DNA of 32,664 nucleotides from Candidatus Marinamargulisbacteria bacterium (GCA_023262965.1 JALQXX010000017.1:1-32664), one strand, 5' to 3'. Positions 16,545 to 25,728 are shown, counted from the stretch's first letter. A program made the numbers and translations. The notes: generated by a model from the sequence alone, not told the origin.

Positions 16545-17041
16545 GGTATTGGGCGGTGTGGTGTGGTTTAGTAGTTGCGGTTATGGCGGCTGACACTATT
16601 TATGTTCCAACCGAGTCCTATCTTTCATTTTCAACATTTTTAGAGCAGCGTTCTGCGGCATCACCACCCTTGGATATGGTGGTTCCCTCAGATTGGGTAG
16701 CAATTGCGGCAACAGCACCGGTGATTGGTCGCTATGTATTGCCATCTCAGGCACAGGTAGCCATCAGTCAATTTGATGGTGATATTGGTTCCGATCTGGC
16801 GAATCTGAATCGCTGGCGTAGACAGGTGGGGCTTCCCCCTGTGGATACCGCATCCGATATGATCATTACTCAGGAATCCGACTATACTCTAAAATATGCG
16901 GCTTTAGGGTCGGGCGCATCGCGTATGTCGGTCTATTGGCTCAATCAGGGGGCTCGCCATTTTTTTATTAAGCTCACCCCGATGACCGTCCAGGATAATG
17001 ATGCAGTGGCTAATTTTGTGAAGGCATATACATGGTTTTAA
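16541..17041 (+). CDS. Small secreted protein linked to cytochrome c assembly genes
   Basis: The 166-residue product has a signal peptide (MRYWAVWCGLVVAVMA, cleavage before ADT) and one domain. It opens with a 'VPSDWVAIAATAPVIGRYVLP' stretch, then AQVAISQFDGDIGSDLANLNRWRRQ and VGLPPV. The 'ae.t.s.f.gd.G....N.nRWr.QvGLpp' pattern recurs, as I recall, in small secreted proteins of planctomycete- and verrucomicrobia-type bacteria near cytochrome genes. No function is established. The ATG overlaps the upstream stop as ATGA and the 3' end overlaps resB by ten bases. It is therefore tightly coupled to resB and ccsA and may be a periplasmic accessory of the cytochrome c system. Confidence 0.6.
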   Translation: MRYWAVWCGLVVAVMAADTIYVPTESYLSFSTFLEQRSAASPPLDMVVPSDWVAIAATAPVIGRYVLPSQAQVAISQFDGDIGSDLANLNRWRRQVGLPPVDTASDMIITQESDYTLKYAALGSGASRMSVYWLNQGARHFFIKLTPMTVQDNDAVANFVKAYTWF

Positions 17042-18114
17042 CCTCCCGCCTACGGAAACTTTGGCGATCCTTAGGTAGTATTTACATGACGGTAACCCTT
17101 TTGCTGATGTTGTTTTTCATCGTTATTTTTGCGACATTTGCTCAAGTAGATTATGGTATTTTTGAAACAAATCGGCGCTATTTTGCCTCATGGATCGTTT
17201 TTTGGCGCAATATCCCCATTTTTTTAGGGGGGTATTCCATTGGGTTGTTGTTGTGTATTAATTTGGTGGCATCGCATGCAACCCGTTGGCGGTTAAACAA
17301 GCGGTATTTGGGCATTTTTCTCATTCATATGGGCATTTTTATAGTGATTATTGGTGCTGCTGGCACCAGCTTTTTTGGAAAGGAGATGCAGGTGTCCCTA
17401 TCGGTGAATCAAACGGCTAACTACGTTGAGTTTCCTTCAACATATGAATTGGTGCTGATTGATCAAGGTGACGTAACGGATACGATTCATCGATTTTCAT
17501 TGGATGAATTGATGCGTGGGGTAACGTTTAACCAAATGACGCTAACGGTAAATGCCTATTATCTCAACGCCTACCTAAATCGTCGTGGCATTGACAGCTT
17601 GCGGTATCATCAATTGGGGCAGTACTATTCGCTGTTGTCGTTGCCCAAAACGTACAAAATGTCGGAGCGAAATGTCCCTGGTTTGGATCTGACAGTAGCC
17701 CATGCAACAGACGATTATCGCATGATTCTGTGGGGCGGTTCGGCGGTGTATCAAGATATTAATAGTCCTAATCAGACCTATTATATAAAGTTGCGGCCCA
17801 AACGTCAGTATCTGCCATTTTCATTGCGGTTAAATCAATTTGAAAAGGTTGATTACGAAAAAACACAAAAAGCAAAGCATTTTAAATCATTTGTAACATT
17901 GAAGACGTCGGAAGGGGATATGGATCATGTGATTCAAATGAATCAGCCATTGCGATATGGGGGGTATACATTTTTTCAAGCCAGTTTTACGCCAAATCTA
18001 GAAACGTCTGTGTTTCAAGTGGTTCAAAATCCATCGTGGCGCATACCGTATATTGCGTCGATTATTATGGTTATTGGGCTATTTATTCAAATGATTATTG
18101 GGATGAAGCGATGA
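17032..18114 (+). CDS. resB: Cytochrome c biogenesis protein ResB (Ccs1)
   Basis: ResB pairs with CcsA in System II to move heme across the membrane and attach it to apocytochrome c. The 360 residues fit the shorter ResB forms. Three membrane helices come first (about residues 15-38, 62-80 and 95-112). A large periplasmic domain (about 120-335) follows and contains the ResB-typical GKEMQVSLSVNQTANY and the 'RYGGYTFFQASFTPN' segment. The fourth helix lies at the C-terminus (IPYIASIIMVIGLFIQMIIG). It overlaps the previous gene by ten bases and ccsA by four (ATGA). A nearby TlpA-like thioredoxin (29272-29817) could provide the reducing step, but it is in another operon. Confidence 0.9.
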   Translation: MVLTSRLRKLWRSLGSIYMTVTLLLMLFFIVIFATFAQVDYGIFETNRRYFASWIVFWRNIPIFLGGYSIGLLLCINLVASHATRWRLNKRYLGIFLIHMGIFIVIIGAAGTSFFGKEMQVSLSVNQTANYVEFPSTYELVLIDQGDVTDTIHRFSLDELMRGVTFNQMTLTVNAYYLNAYLNRRGIDSLRYHQLGQYYSLLSLPKTYKMSERNVPGLDLTVAHATDDYRMILWGGSAVYQDINSPNQTYYIKLRPKRQYLPFSLRLNQFEKVDYEKTQKAKHFKSFVTLKTSEGDMDHVIQMNQPLRYGGYTFFQASFTPNLETSVFQVVQNPSWRIPYIASIIMVIGLFIQMIIGMKR

Positions 18115-19886
18115 TTGGTGTACGGCGACTGTTTTTTTTGATTGGTATGGGTATATTATGCCTGATGATGATGAATCGGCCATCGGCATTCGATTGGCAT
18201 GTGGGGCGACTGCCCATATTACTAGAGGGTCGTGTAAAGCCCTTTGATACGGTAGCTAGGCAGCAGTTATTGGATATTCAAGGGCGGGTGCGCTTGCCCA
18301 AAAACCAAACCCCTTCGGAATGGCTACTATCCATGCTCACTATAGAATCGTTTGGGCGCAACAATCCCCATATTTTGGTAGAGCATCCGCAGTTGTTTGA
18401 TATGGTTGACCCGCAATACCGTCGTCAAAAATACCGTGTATCGCAGGTCTTTTTGCAGGATAATATATCGCGTATTGCTCCTTTGGTTGTAGCGGCGGAA
18501 TCGCTGGAAAAACAGCAGCGTGATCCCATGCAGCAGGCGGCGTACATGGTCGCAAATCGATTGAGTCAGTTTACACAGTTAAAGCAGGGATTTTTTCCGT
18601 ATGAGAATGGATCGCAACTGGCATTTTGGAATGCGATGCTGGGATTAACCACTCAGATGGTGGCATTGCAATCGGATGCCTTGATTCATCAATCCCCGGC
18701 TTTTCAGTCGTTTATGGGGTATTATGCGGCTTTACAGCAATCGGAATCTGTTTTTTATTGTGTTTTTGGTAATACGTGGATGACATTACCTCAGGCAGCC
18801 TTGGATTTAGAACAAAACGGTCGAAATGTGTTGTCCAATTATTTGTTGTTAGCGGATGCGTTTCAAGCCAACGATAGGGAGCGTGTTCAAGACTATGCCA
18901 AACAGATTCATCAGGCGTTTAACGCGGTGTCGCCTCAAACGTGGTTTCGGGTGAATCTTGAAATGATCATGAATAGTGTTAATCCATTTATGGTGAGTTT
19001 GATGTTAAATGCGGTGGTGTTTGTAATGGTGTTTTTAACCCGGTTTTTTGGTATTAAAAATGGGTATTATTATATTCATGACACCCTGATTATGGCATTG
19101 GGTGTACATACCTTTGGGTTGGTGGCGCGCATGGTCATTTTATCACGGCCCCCGGTTATTAATTTGTATTCGTCGGCGATATTTATTGCGTACATTGTGG
19201 CCCTAATTGGTTGGGCAATTTTTCGTAAAAATAAGGCTTTATTTATTCCAGGTGTAACCAGCGTACTGAGTGTACTAACGTTAGTGGTTGCGTATCACTT
19301 ATCCCTAACAGATGGGGACACATTGGTGGTTATGCAGGCGGTATTGAATTCCAATTTTTGGTTGGGGACTCATGTGGTGACCATGACCATTGGGTATGCG
19401 ATTATTTTTATGGCCGGTTTTTTTGCAATTGGGTATATTCTTATGGGAACCATGACACCGTACCTAAATCCATCTCGGGCCGAGGAGCTTGAGCGATTGG
19501 TGTATATTTTTTTAATGATATCGTTGTTTTTTAATGTTTTGGGGACGTTATTGGGGGGCATCTGGGCGGACCAATCATGGGGACGCTTTTGGGGGTGGGA
19601 TCCCAAAGAGAATGGTGCGATATTGATTGTTTTATGGACTGCGATTATTTTACACATGAAGTGGGGGCGATTGCTCAGTCGGCAAGGCGTTATGGTAGCG
19701 ACTGTTTTTTCAAATATTGTTACCGCATGGTCGTGGAAAGGGACCAATATGTTGGGGATTGGTTTGCATGCGTACGGATTTACCGAAACAACCTTTTATT
19801 GGTTGATTTTGTTTATAGCCTCACAGTTGATTATTATGGTGTTGGGTAGCCTGCCCCAATCGTATTGGATGAGTTCGCGGCGGTAG
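18111..19886 (+). CDS. ccsA: Cytochrome c biogenesis protein CcsA (ResC)
   Basis: CcsA is the heme-handling membrane partner of ResB. The product has 591 residues, longer than the approximately 300-390 of plain CcsA. A signal anchor and a non-membrane region of about 270 residues (roughly 25-295) precede the CcsA core of about eight helices. The tryptophan-rich heme motif WGRFWGWDPKENG lies near residues 485-500. The flanking histidines are in GTHVVTMTIGY and WTAIILHMKW, with another in MALGVHTFG. Long forms with an extra N-terminal periplasmic domain occur in Bacteroidetes and relatives. The start at ATG 18111 overlaps the resB stop. Twenty-two bases after it, or 73 if the later start is used, comes the fibre-like gene. 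Confidence 0.92.
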   Translation: MIGVRRLFFLIGMGILCLMMMNRPSAFDWHVGRLPILLEGRVKPFDTVARQQLLDIQGRVRLPKNQTPSEWLLSMLTIESFGRNNPHILVEHPQLFDMVDPQYRRQKYRVSQVFLQDNISRIAPLVVAAESLEKQQRDPMQQAAYMVANRLSQFTQLKQGFFPYENGSQLAFWNAMLGLTTQMVALQSDALIHQSPAFQSFMGYYAALQQSESVFYCVFGNTWMTLPQAALDLEQNGRNVLSNYLLLADAFQANDRERVQDYAKQIHQAFNAVSPQTWFRVNLEMIMNSVNPFMVSLMLNAVVFVMVFLTRFFGIKNGYYYIHDTLIMALGVHTFGLVARMVILSRPPVINLYSSAIFIAYIVALIGWAIFRKNKALFIPGVTSVLSVLTLVVAYHLSLTDGDTLVVMQAVLNSNFWLGTHVVTMTIGYAIIFMAGFFAIGYILMGTMTPYLNPSRAEELERLVYIFLMISLFFNVLGTLLGGIWADQSWGRFWGWDPKENGAILIVLWTAIILHMKWGRLLSRQGVMVATVFSNIVTAWSWKGTNMLGIGLHAYGFTETTFYWLILFIASQLIIMVLGSLPQSYWMSSRR

Positions 19887-19908
19887 TTGTTTAACGGCTA
19901 GCCTACGA

Positions 19909-22389
19909 TTGGGTGGGGGATGTTTCATAGGGGGGATTTATGGGTATACCATAACACACGTGTCGATTCTACGCTTCCTTTTTATTATTATCGCTTCCGT
20001 GTCCGTTTGGTGTATGGAGTCTGTATCCATTATTCACGTTGTGTTATCAAATACGGAAAGTGGCTTGTTGCAGGGGAATTATGTTGCGTATGTGGCGCTT
20101 ATTGATCATAGTAATGGCCGCACGGTATGGGAAAATTCAATGGTAATATCGTTTGATAATGGTGCTGCAGATATTTCAATGGGGCCACTTCCCAATTTGG
20201 GAGACGTTGAATTACCACGGGCTATTGTTAAAATAGATAAAAGTCAGTTGGAGTTTCCAATTGTTCCCACGTTTTTTGCCTTACATGCACAAACAGCGGA
20301 GCAATTGGCGGACCGTGATGCCATTTACATCGATGATAATCATCGTGTTGGGATTGGAACACAGACCCCTGAATCGAGGTTAACGGTTAATGGAAACATT
20401 CAATTTGTTGGTGATGGTCAGGGCATTTACTTTAGAAATGGCCGCTATTTAGACAGTGATTATGTGGATCAATCTATCGAGCGTATGGATGCCATTCAGG
20501 ATCAGTTGAATCAATTATCACTATCAGAAGGAGCCAATTTGCGGTTGGATGCGACAGTGGATCATACATTACTGGTAACCAATACCGTAGGGGAAATAGC
20601 GCCACTTAACGAATTTTATAAATTAGACTCTAATTATTATTTTTTATATACAAACCAGCAAGCAGCCCAGATTGGTATGTTTTCAGATCAATTTCGTATT
20701 GACAATAATACGCTGTTTATTGAATCAACGGATTCTATCGTATTATTGCCAACAGCTGCCTTGCCGGGTTCAACCGAGTCTGAGAGTGGGGAATTTCGAT
20801 ATTTCAATAATCGTTACTACATGATGCAAGACAGTGTGTGGCAGGAAGTCATGTCAAAACCAGCGATTGCTTCCAGCACGTTGCTCCAATGGACGAGCGA
20901 TACATTGGGGGCAGCCACCCTTGGTGAAGGACTTTCTTTTGGGAATGGTGAGCTGAATTTGGCGGCTCCCTTGTACATCAATACCAATCAGTTAGGCATT
21001 GGTGTTTTGCCCACAGAAACATTGGATATTAATGGGGCGCTTCGGTTACGCACAACCAATCGGGAGGAAATGGGCACGGTATCGGATGGGACCGTGGTAT
21101 TTGACGCGGATAATTTTTACGGTTGGACGGGTACGGAATGGAAATTACTATCATCAACAATGGATTCGGTCAGTATTTCCAGTGACGCTTGGACCTATAA
21201 TGGCAGTGACTTGGTAACCAATCCGAATCAAAATGTGGGGATCAAGGTTGGTAGTCCCCAAGCGACATTGGATATTAATGGGTCGCTTCGTGTGCGCGGG
21301 GTAGCCAGCAGCACGGCGTGGCTACCGTTTATGATGATTGATGCTGAGGGAGATGTTGTTCAGAATCCTTTGACATTTTCTGATATTATGCAGCAGTTAT
21401 CCAGTGATCCCGTCGCTTCCAATAGTTTATTGATGTATGATGGTACAAATTGGGAGACATCGGTATTGACAGGGGCGTATCCATTAACACAGACGGGGGC
21501 AACCATTCAATTGACAACACAGGGAAACCCCAACGATATATTGCGGCTTCAAAATGGGGCATGGGAAATGGCGCCATTGATTGATCCAGTATCCATGATT
21601 GAATGGGGCATGGACGGCTTAACCATTCGTGCGAATAATGCAGCGGTAGGGGATGTATTGACATGGGATGGTGGTACATGGCTGCCAACGTCTCCCGAGC
21701 CTCCTATGGTATATACAGGAACGAATGGGGTGGCTGTAAATGGCACATCGATTTCATTAGAGAGTGGGTTGAATTGGCTCAATAATCAACTAACCATTGG
21801 GACAACCGATACGCCGGCATCATTATATGTGAACGCGTTACAATCAACACCCACATCACCAATCAAAATTATTGACAGTAATGGTGCCACTCAATTGGAT
21901 ATCAATAATCAAGGTCAAATTAGTATTGGTCTTGATGGGGAGCACGGTGGGTACGCATTCGCCAGTAATGGATTTAATTTCTTATCGAGTATTGTAACGG
22001 ATTCGTTTGTTACTATTGGTCTTGCGAATAATACGGCGTCGATTGGTACGCTTGAATTTGGCCCTACGCTCTTGATTCGAAGTATTTCTCCAGGTACAGT
22101 AGCCGCCTCGCCAACACGATCTATTGTAGAGATATTGGATCCGGAAGGTAATGTGCGCTTCGAAGTTCAAGATTCAGGATACGTGGGCATCAATCAGAGT
22201 AATCCAAAAGCCACATTGGATGTCGATGGATTTGTTAAGTTGCAACCGTATACCGAGCCACCGGTTGCATGCAGCCTGGATCAAGGTGGATCCATTGCCT
22301 TAACACAGAGCTACCAACTGTGTGTATGCAACACAACCAACTGGGTTCACCCCCACGATGGTACGTCGTGTCAGTGGACACAGCCATAG
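19909..22389 (+). CDS. Large secreted fibre-like surface protein
   Basis: Up to 826 residues, with a signal peptide (SILRFLFIIIASVSVWC) and then a long repetitive, Gly/Asn/Thr-rich region. Four or more copies of a 'vGIGt.tPe.tLdvnGsl.lr' unit occur (nucleotides 20347-20400, 20992-21051, 21232-21297, 22183-22242). Such units are typical of trimeric fibre or tail-fibre-like proteins of environmental bacteria. A short Cys-rich end (CSLDQGG...LCVCNTTNW...SCQW) closes the protein. It resembles a surface adhesin or appendage; no enzymatic motif is seen and no S74 autoprotease domain is evident. The start is uncertain: TTG 19909 or GTG 19960, the latter directly before the signal peptide. It follows ccsA, probably in the same operon. 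No phage genes accompany it. Confidence 0.6.
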   Translation: MGGGCFIGGIYGYTITHVSILRFLFIIIASVSVWCMESVSIIHVVLSNTESGLLQGNYVAYVALIDHSNGRTVWENSMVISFDNGAADISMGPLPNLGDVELPRAIVKIDKSQLEFPIVPTFFALHAQTAEQLADRDAIYIDDNHRVGIGTQTPESRLTVNGNIQFVGDGQGIYFRNGRYLDSDYVDQSIERMDAIQDQLNQLSLSEGANLRLDATVDHTLLVTNTVGEIAPLNEFYKLDSNYYFLYTNQQAAQIGMFSDQFRIDNNTLFIESTDSIVLLPTAALPGSTESESGEFRYFNNRYYMMQDSVWQEVMSKPAIASSTLLQWTSDTLGAATLGEGLSFGNGELNLAAPLYINTNQLGIGVLPTETLDINGALRLRTTNREEMGTVSDGTVVFDADNFYGWTGTEWKLLSSTMDSVSISSDAWTYNGSDLVTNPNQNVGIKVGSPQATLDINGSLRVRGVASSTAWLPFMMIDAEGDVVQNPLTFSDIMQQLSSDPVASNSLLMYDGTNWETSVLTGAYPLTQTGATIQLTTQGNPNDILRLQNGAWEMAPLIDPVSMIEWGMDGLTIRANNAAVGDVLTWDGGTWLPTSPEPPMVYTGTNGVAVNGTSISLESGLNWLNNQLTIGTTDTPASLYVNALQSTPTSPIKIIDSNGATQLDINNQGQISIGLDGEHGGYAFASNGFNFLSSIVTDSFVTIGLANNTASIGTLEFGPTLLIRSISPGTVAASPTRSIVEILDPEGNVRFEVQDSGYVGINQSNPKATLDVDGFVKLQPYTEPPVACSLDQGGSIALTQSYQLCVCNTTNWVHPHDGTSCQWTQP
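20992..22242 (+). repeat. Internal coding repeats of the fibre-like protein
   Basis: The segment ACATTGGATATTAATGGG occurs at about 21019 and 21266. It is followed in both cases by a 'gCGCTTCG'-like stretch encoding TLDING-LRxR. A more diverged copy, ACATTGGATGTCGATGGA, occurs at about 22213, and an older version lies at 20347-20400. They encode the repeated 'GI...P..TLDING' units and probably arose by internal duplication. Confidence 0.65.
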
Positions 22390-22408
22390 CTTTTTTAAAA
22401 AAATTGAA

Positions 22409-22886
22409 TTAGCTCAATATTGTCAGTTCGTATTCTGGGCAATTTTTATCATTTGGCATGTCTAGTTTGTGGGGCAATGTGCAGGTATTTGACAAAGGGG
22501 CATACTTACTAAAGGTTAATTCCAAAACCAATGGTAACCCATCATCCAACTGAATTGGTGCAAAATTATTGGCATGAACATGTACCAACTGTATAATATG
22601 CCTACGATTGCCTCTAAAAAAACTGATTATAGTATAATAACTTTTTTATTGCATAAAAACCAAATGGGTTTCGATAATAATTCGCTGCAACCAAAATCGA
22701 CGATTCATTGATGCGTCGTACGAAACAACGTCAACATCATTTTGCTTCAAAACTCCAATCATCACAAATGCCAAGTCCAATTAATAAATTGGATTGTTTA
22801 ATATCGGATGATGACACCAAATAACCGCCATCATTATGCCGCCTAATTCATATTAAATCGGCTACTTGGTCACATCTAAAAAAACG
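22409..22886 (-). pseudogene. Decayed FkbM-type methyltransferase remnant
   Basis: This is the only stretch over 300 bases without an intact gene (22390-22950). On the minus strand one frame reads RRHNDGGYLVSSSDIKQS then LLIGLGICDDWSFEA (22844-22743), the 'NDGGYvv...s.GigdDWsFE' opening of FkbM-like methyltransferases. After a frameshift in an A-run near 22740, the next frame reads DVDVVSYDASMNRRFW. Past an in-frame TAA (22648-22646) it continues HIIQLVHVHANNFAPIQLDD, GLPLVLELTF and LPHKLDMPND to a final TAA at 22409, the usual 'HiHgNN...LP.vLEiTf...LD.PN' end. Another stop lies at 22850-22848. The middle of the domain (roughly 100 residues) is missing. The frameshift, two stops and deletion mean it is not functional. 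Confidence 0.65.
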
Positions 22887-22950
22887 TGAAATATGCGCTT
22901 TTATTGATAGCAGGTATCCCTATTTTCGGTATTTCATACACGTAATGGGA

Positions 22951-24489
22951 CTACTCCCATTCAATGGTAGCAGGGGGTTTGGATGATATATCGTATACAA
23001 CCCGATTGATGCCCGAGACCTCATTAATAATCCGACGGGATATGCTTTCCAAAACCGGGTACGGAACATGGGCCCACTGAGCCGTCATGGCATCGGTAGA
23101 GGACACGCACCGTACCGCACATGTATACTGGTAGGTTCGTTGATCGCCCATCACACCCACGGATTTTACGGGCAATAATACGGCAAATGCCTGCCAAATA
23201 TCCCGATATAGACCGGCTTTTTTGATTTCCTCCAATACGATGGTGTCCGCTTGTCTAAGGATAGCGGTTCGTTTTGGCGTTGGTTCCCCAAGAATACGAA
23301 TGGCCAATCCTGGACCCGGAAAGGGATGACGATACACCACGTCTTCACTCAAGCCGAGTAGTAAGCCCACTTGCCGAACCTCATCTTTAAATAGCATTTT
23401 TAAGGGTTCAATAATTTTAAAGGACATGTCATCGGGCAGCCCGCCGACGTTATGATGGGTTTTAATGGTTTGCGCAGTTGCTGCAACCCCCATAGATGCG
23501 GATTCAATAATATCCGGATAGAGTGTGCCCTGAGCCAAGTACGGAATGGGGATATCTAAGGCCGCCACTTCTCGTTCAAATACCCGTATAAACTCACGAC
23601 CAATAATTTTTCGTTTTTCTTCGGGATCGGTAATCCCTTTCAGGTGCTTAAAAAACTGTTCAGCTGCGTCAACATAGATTAAATGAATATTAAATGTGTC
23701 TTCAAATACAGCTTTGATTTTTTGCCCTTCATTTTGGCGCATATAGCCCGTATCAATAAACATGCAGGTCAGCTGATCCCCAATAGCACGGTGCAAAAGA
23801 GCGGCGACAACGGCTGAATCCACACCTCCTGACAAGGCGCACAAGACCCGCTGATTGCCGACCTCGCTTTGGATGGTTTGAATGGATTTTGTAATAAATG
23901 TGTCGCTCGTCCAATCCTGAGGGGTTTTGCAAATATCAATCACAAAGTTTTGAAGCAACTTTTGACCGTAATCGGTATGCGATACCTCTGGGTGAAACTG
24001 AATGCCAAATCGCTGAAGCGCGGCCGATTCAAATGCCGCAATAGGGCACTGATTGGTGGCGGCGATAGTTACAAAATCGGGGGGAGGGGTGGAAATACTG
24101 TCACTATGAGACATCCAAATACGCGATTCGTGAGGGATATCGCGAAATAACGGGGACGCGCCACCCGATACCGTTAATACCGATGATCCAAACTCCCGAT
24201 TGGACGATGATACCACCTGCCCCCCATAGTAATGGGACATGAGCTGCATTCCGTAACAGATACCCAAAATAGGAATATGTAAGTTGAATAAACCCGGATC
24301 AATAGATGGCGCTTGATCCGCCGTTACAGAAGCCGGTCCTCCCGATAAAATAATTCCCGTAACGGCTTTCTGTTGAACACGGTCTGCCGTTATGGTGTGG
24401 GGAACAACCTCAGAGTATACGTGTAATTCACGTATACGACGAGCGATAAGCTCTGTATATTGGGACCCATAATCGACAATAAGAATCAT
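22951..24489 (-). CDS. guaA: GMP synthase (glutamine-hydrolysing) GuaA
   Basis: GuaA aminates XMP to GMP with ATP and glutamine, the last step of de novo GMP synthesis. The 512-residue protein is full length. The class I glutaminase domain (1-190) has the nucleophile Cys78 in GICYGMQ and His166/Glu168 in FHPEVS. The ATP pyrophosphatase domain starts at about 200, with the PP-loop SGGVDS (220-225). The dimerisation domain ends in the conserved PPATIEWE. It directly follows guaB3 (the stop and ATG abut), so both IMP-to-GMP enzymes are made from one message. The 3' side is the FkbM pseudogene. Confidence 0.97.
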   Translation of the reverse strand: MILIVDYGSQYTELIARRIRELHVYSEVVPHTITADRVQQKAVTGIILSGGPASVTADQAPSIDPGLFNLHIPILGICYGMQLMSHYYGGQVVSSSNREFGSSVLTVSGGASPLFRDIPHESRIWMSHSDSISTPPPDFVTIAATNQCPIAAFESAALQRFGIQFHPEVSHTDYGQKLLQNFVIDICKTPQDWTSDTFITKSIQTIQSEVGNQRVLCALSGGVDSAVVAALLHRAIGDQLTCMFIDTGYMRQNEGQKIKAVFEDTFNIHLIYVDAAEQFFKHLKGITDPEEKRKIIGREFIRVFEREVAALDIPIPYLAQGTLYPDIIESASMGVAATAQTIKTHHNVGGLPDDMSFKIIEPLKMLFKDEVRQVGLLLGLSEDVVYRHPFPGPGLAIRILGEPTPKRTAILRQADTIVLEEIKKAGLYRDIWQAFAVLLPVKSVGVMGDQRTYQYTCAVRCVSSTDAMTAQWAHVPYPVLESISRRIINEVSGINRVVYDISSKPPATIEWE

Positions 24490-25653
24490 TTATTTATACA
24501 TTCCCAACTGTTGATCCCGTTGATACACTTTACCCTCTGTCAACAAAGATGGTGCCGCGATAACCTCAATTGCATGGTGCATATCATGCAATGTTTCGGC
24601 CCCAACTGTGGCCATACAGGTACGAATAGCGCCAGCTAAATTTTGGGATCCGTCATCCGATCGAGATGGCCCAATTAAAATTTCCTCAAGTGAGGCAACC
24701 GTACCAACATGAATGCGGGCACCTCGGGGTAAAACAGCATTGGGTGTTGCCATTCCCCAGTGAAATCCCTTGCCCGGTGCTTCTTTAGCACGTGCTAAGG
24801 GCGACCCAATCATGACCGCATCAGCCCCACAGGCCAATGCCTTGCAAATATCGCCGGAATTAACAATGCCACCATCCGCAACAATGCTAATATAATTGCC
24901 CGTTTCGTTATAGTAATCATCCCGTGCAGATGCCGCATCCGAAATGGATGTCGCCATTGGGACGCCAACCCCCAACACGCCCCGAGTTGTGCAAGCCGCA
25001 CCGGGTCCAATCCCCACAAAAATGGCTTTAACGCCTGTGCGAAGCAAGGTTTTGGTGACCTCATATGTAGCAGCGTTTCCCACCCAAACCGGAACAGACA
25101 TGGCATTGCAAAATGCAACCAAATCCAGGGCTTCGGCCCCATTAGCGGATTTGTGTTTGGTGGATACAACAGTGGATTGAACCAAAAAGGCATCAACAGC
25201 TTCTTCACTGGCAATTGCACCCAATTTCACCGCATTTGCTGGTGTTGACGATACCACAACCGCCCCATCACGGGATTTGATAGCACGAATCCGCTTTCGA
25301 ATAAGGGACTCACTGACCGGTTTGTCTCGATACACCGACTGCATAAAATCCACATAATCCGATTTGGGAACATCCGCAATCTTTTTTAGTATCTCATCGG
25401 GATTATCGTATCGTGTTTGAACACCTTCCAAATTTAAAACCCCCAGGGCCCCGAAACGAGATAATGCAACCGCCATATCAGGACTGACAACACTATCCAT
25501 AGCACTGCCAATAATGGGGATTTTCAACGATAAATCACCAATTTTTGTGGAAATGTCAACAATGTCAGGGTCCAGTGTGTAGGACGATGGCACCAACGCA
25601 ATCTCATTAAGTCCATAAGATCGTTTGAATTGAATAGATTGTTTAGTTGGCAT
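24490..25653 (-). CDS. guaB3: IMP dehydrogenase, GuaB3 family (no CBS domains)
   Basis: IMP dehydrogenase oxidises IMP to XMP with NAD+. This 387-residue protein is a (beta/alpha)8-barrel that lacks the CBS pair found in ordinary GuaB (about 490 residues). It has the GuaB3-type active-site loop GIGPGAACTTRGVLGVGVP, with catalytic Cys221, plus IIGSAMDSVVSP near the start and ADGGIVNSGDICKALACGAD in the phosphate site. GuaB3 proteins are common in Actinobacteria and Cyanobacteria. Absence of CBS domains suggests loss of the purine-nucleotide control these give GuaB. GGAGG lies four bases before ATG 25653. It abuts guaA; 75 bases separate it from capA-like upstream, so it may have its own promoter. 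Confidence 0.92.
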   Translation of the reverse strand: MPTKQSIQFKRSYGLNEIALVPSSYTLDPDIVDISTKIGDLSLKIPIIGSAMDSVVSPDMAVALSRFGALGVLNLEGVQTRYDNPDEILKKIADVPKSDYVDFMQSVYRDKPVSESLIRKRIRAIKSRDGAVVVSSTPANAVKLGAIASEEAVDAFLVQSTVVSTKHKSANGAEALDLVAFCNAMSVPVWVGNAATYEVTKTLLRTGVKAIFVGIGPGAACTTRGVLGVGVPMATSISDAASARDDYYNETGNYISIVADGGIVNSGDICKALACGADAVMIGSPLARAKEAPGKGFHWGMATPNAVLPRGARIHVGTVASLEEILIGPSRSDDGSQNLAGAIRTCMATVGAETLHDMHHAIEVIAAPSLLTEGKVYQRDQQLGMYK

Positions 25654-25728
25654 GATTCCTCCAAAAATTTTTATAGAATGTTACCATTAACTGCGGAATA
25701 TAGCAATCAATATTTTAATAAATAGAGG

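Noticed and set aside
19909-22389. Prophage tail fibre
   Set aside because: No other phage genes, integrase or attachment sites are nearby, and the protein has a signal peptide.
22887-22950. Minus-strand reading VYEIPKIGIPAINKSAY as the start of a glycosyltransferase
   Set aside because: It is in a different frame from the FkbM remnant, short and ended by a stop; the resemblance to GT openings is too weak to call.
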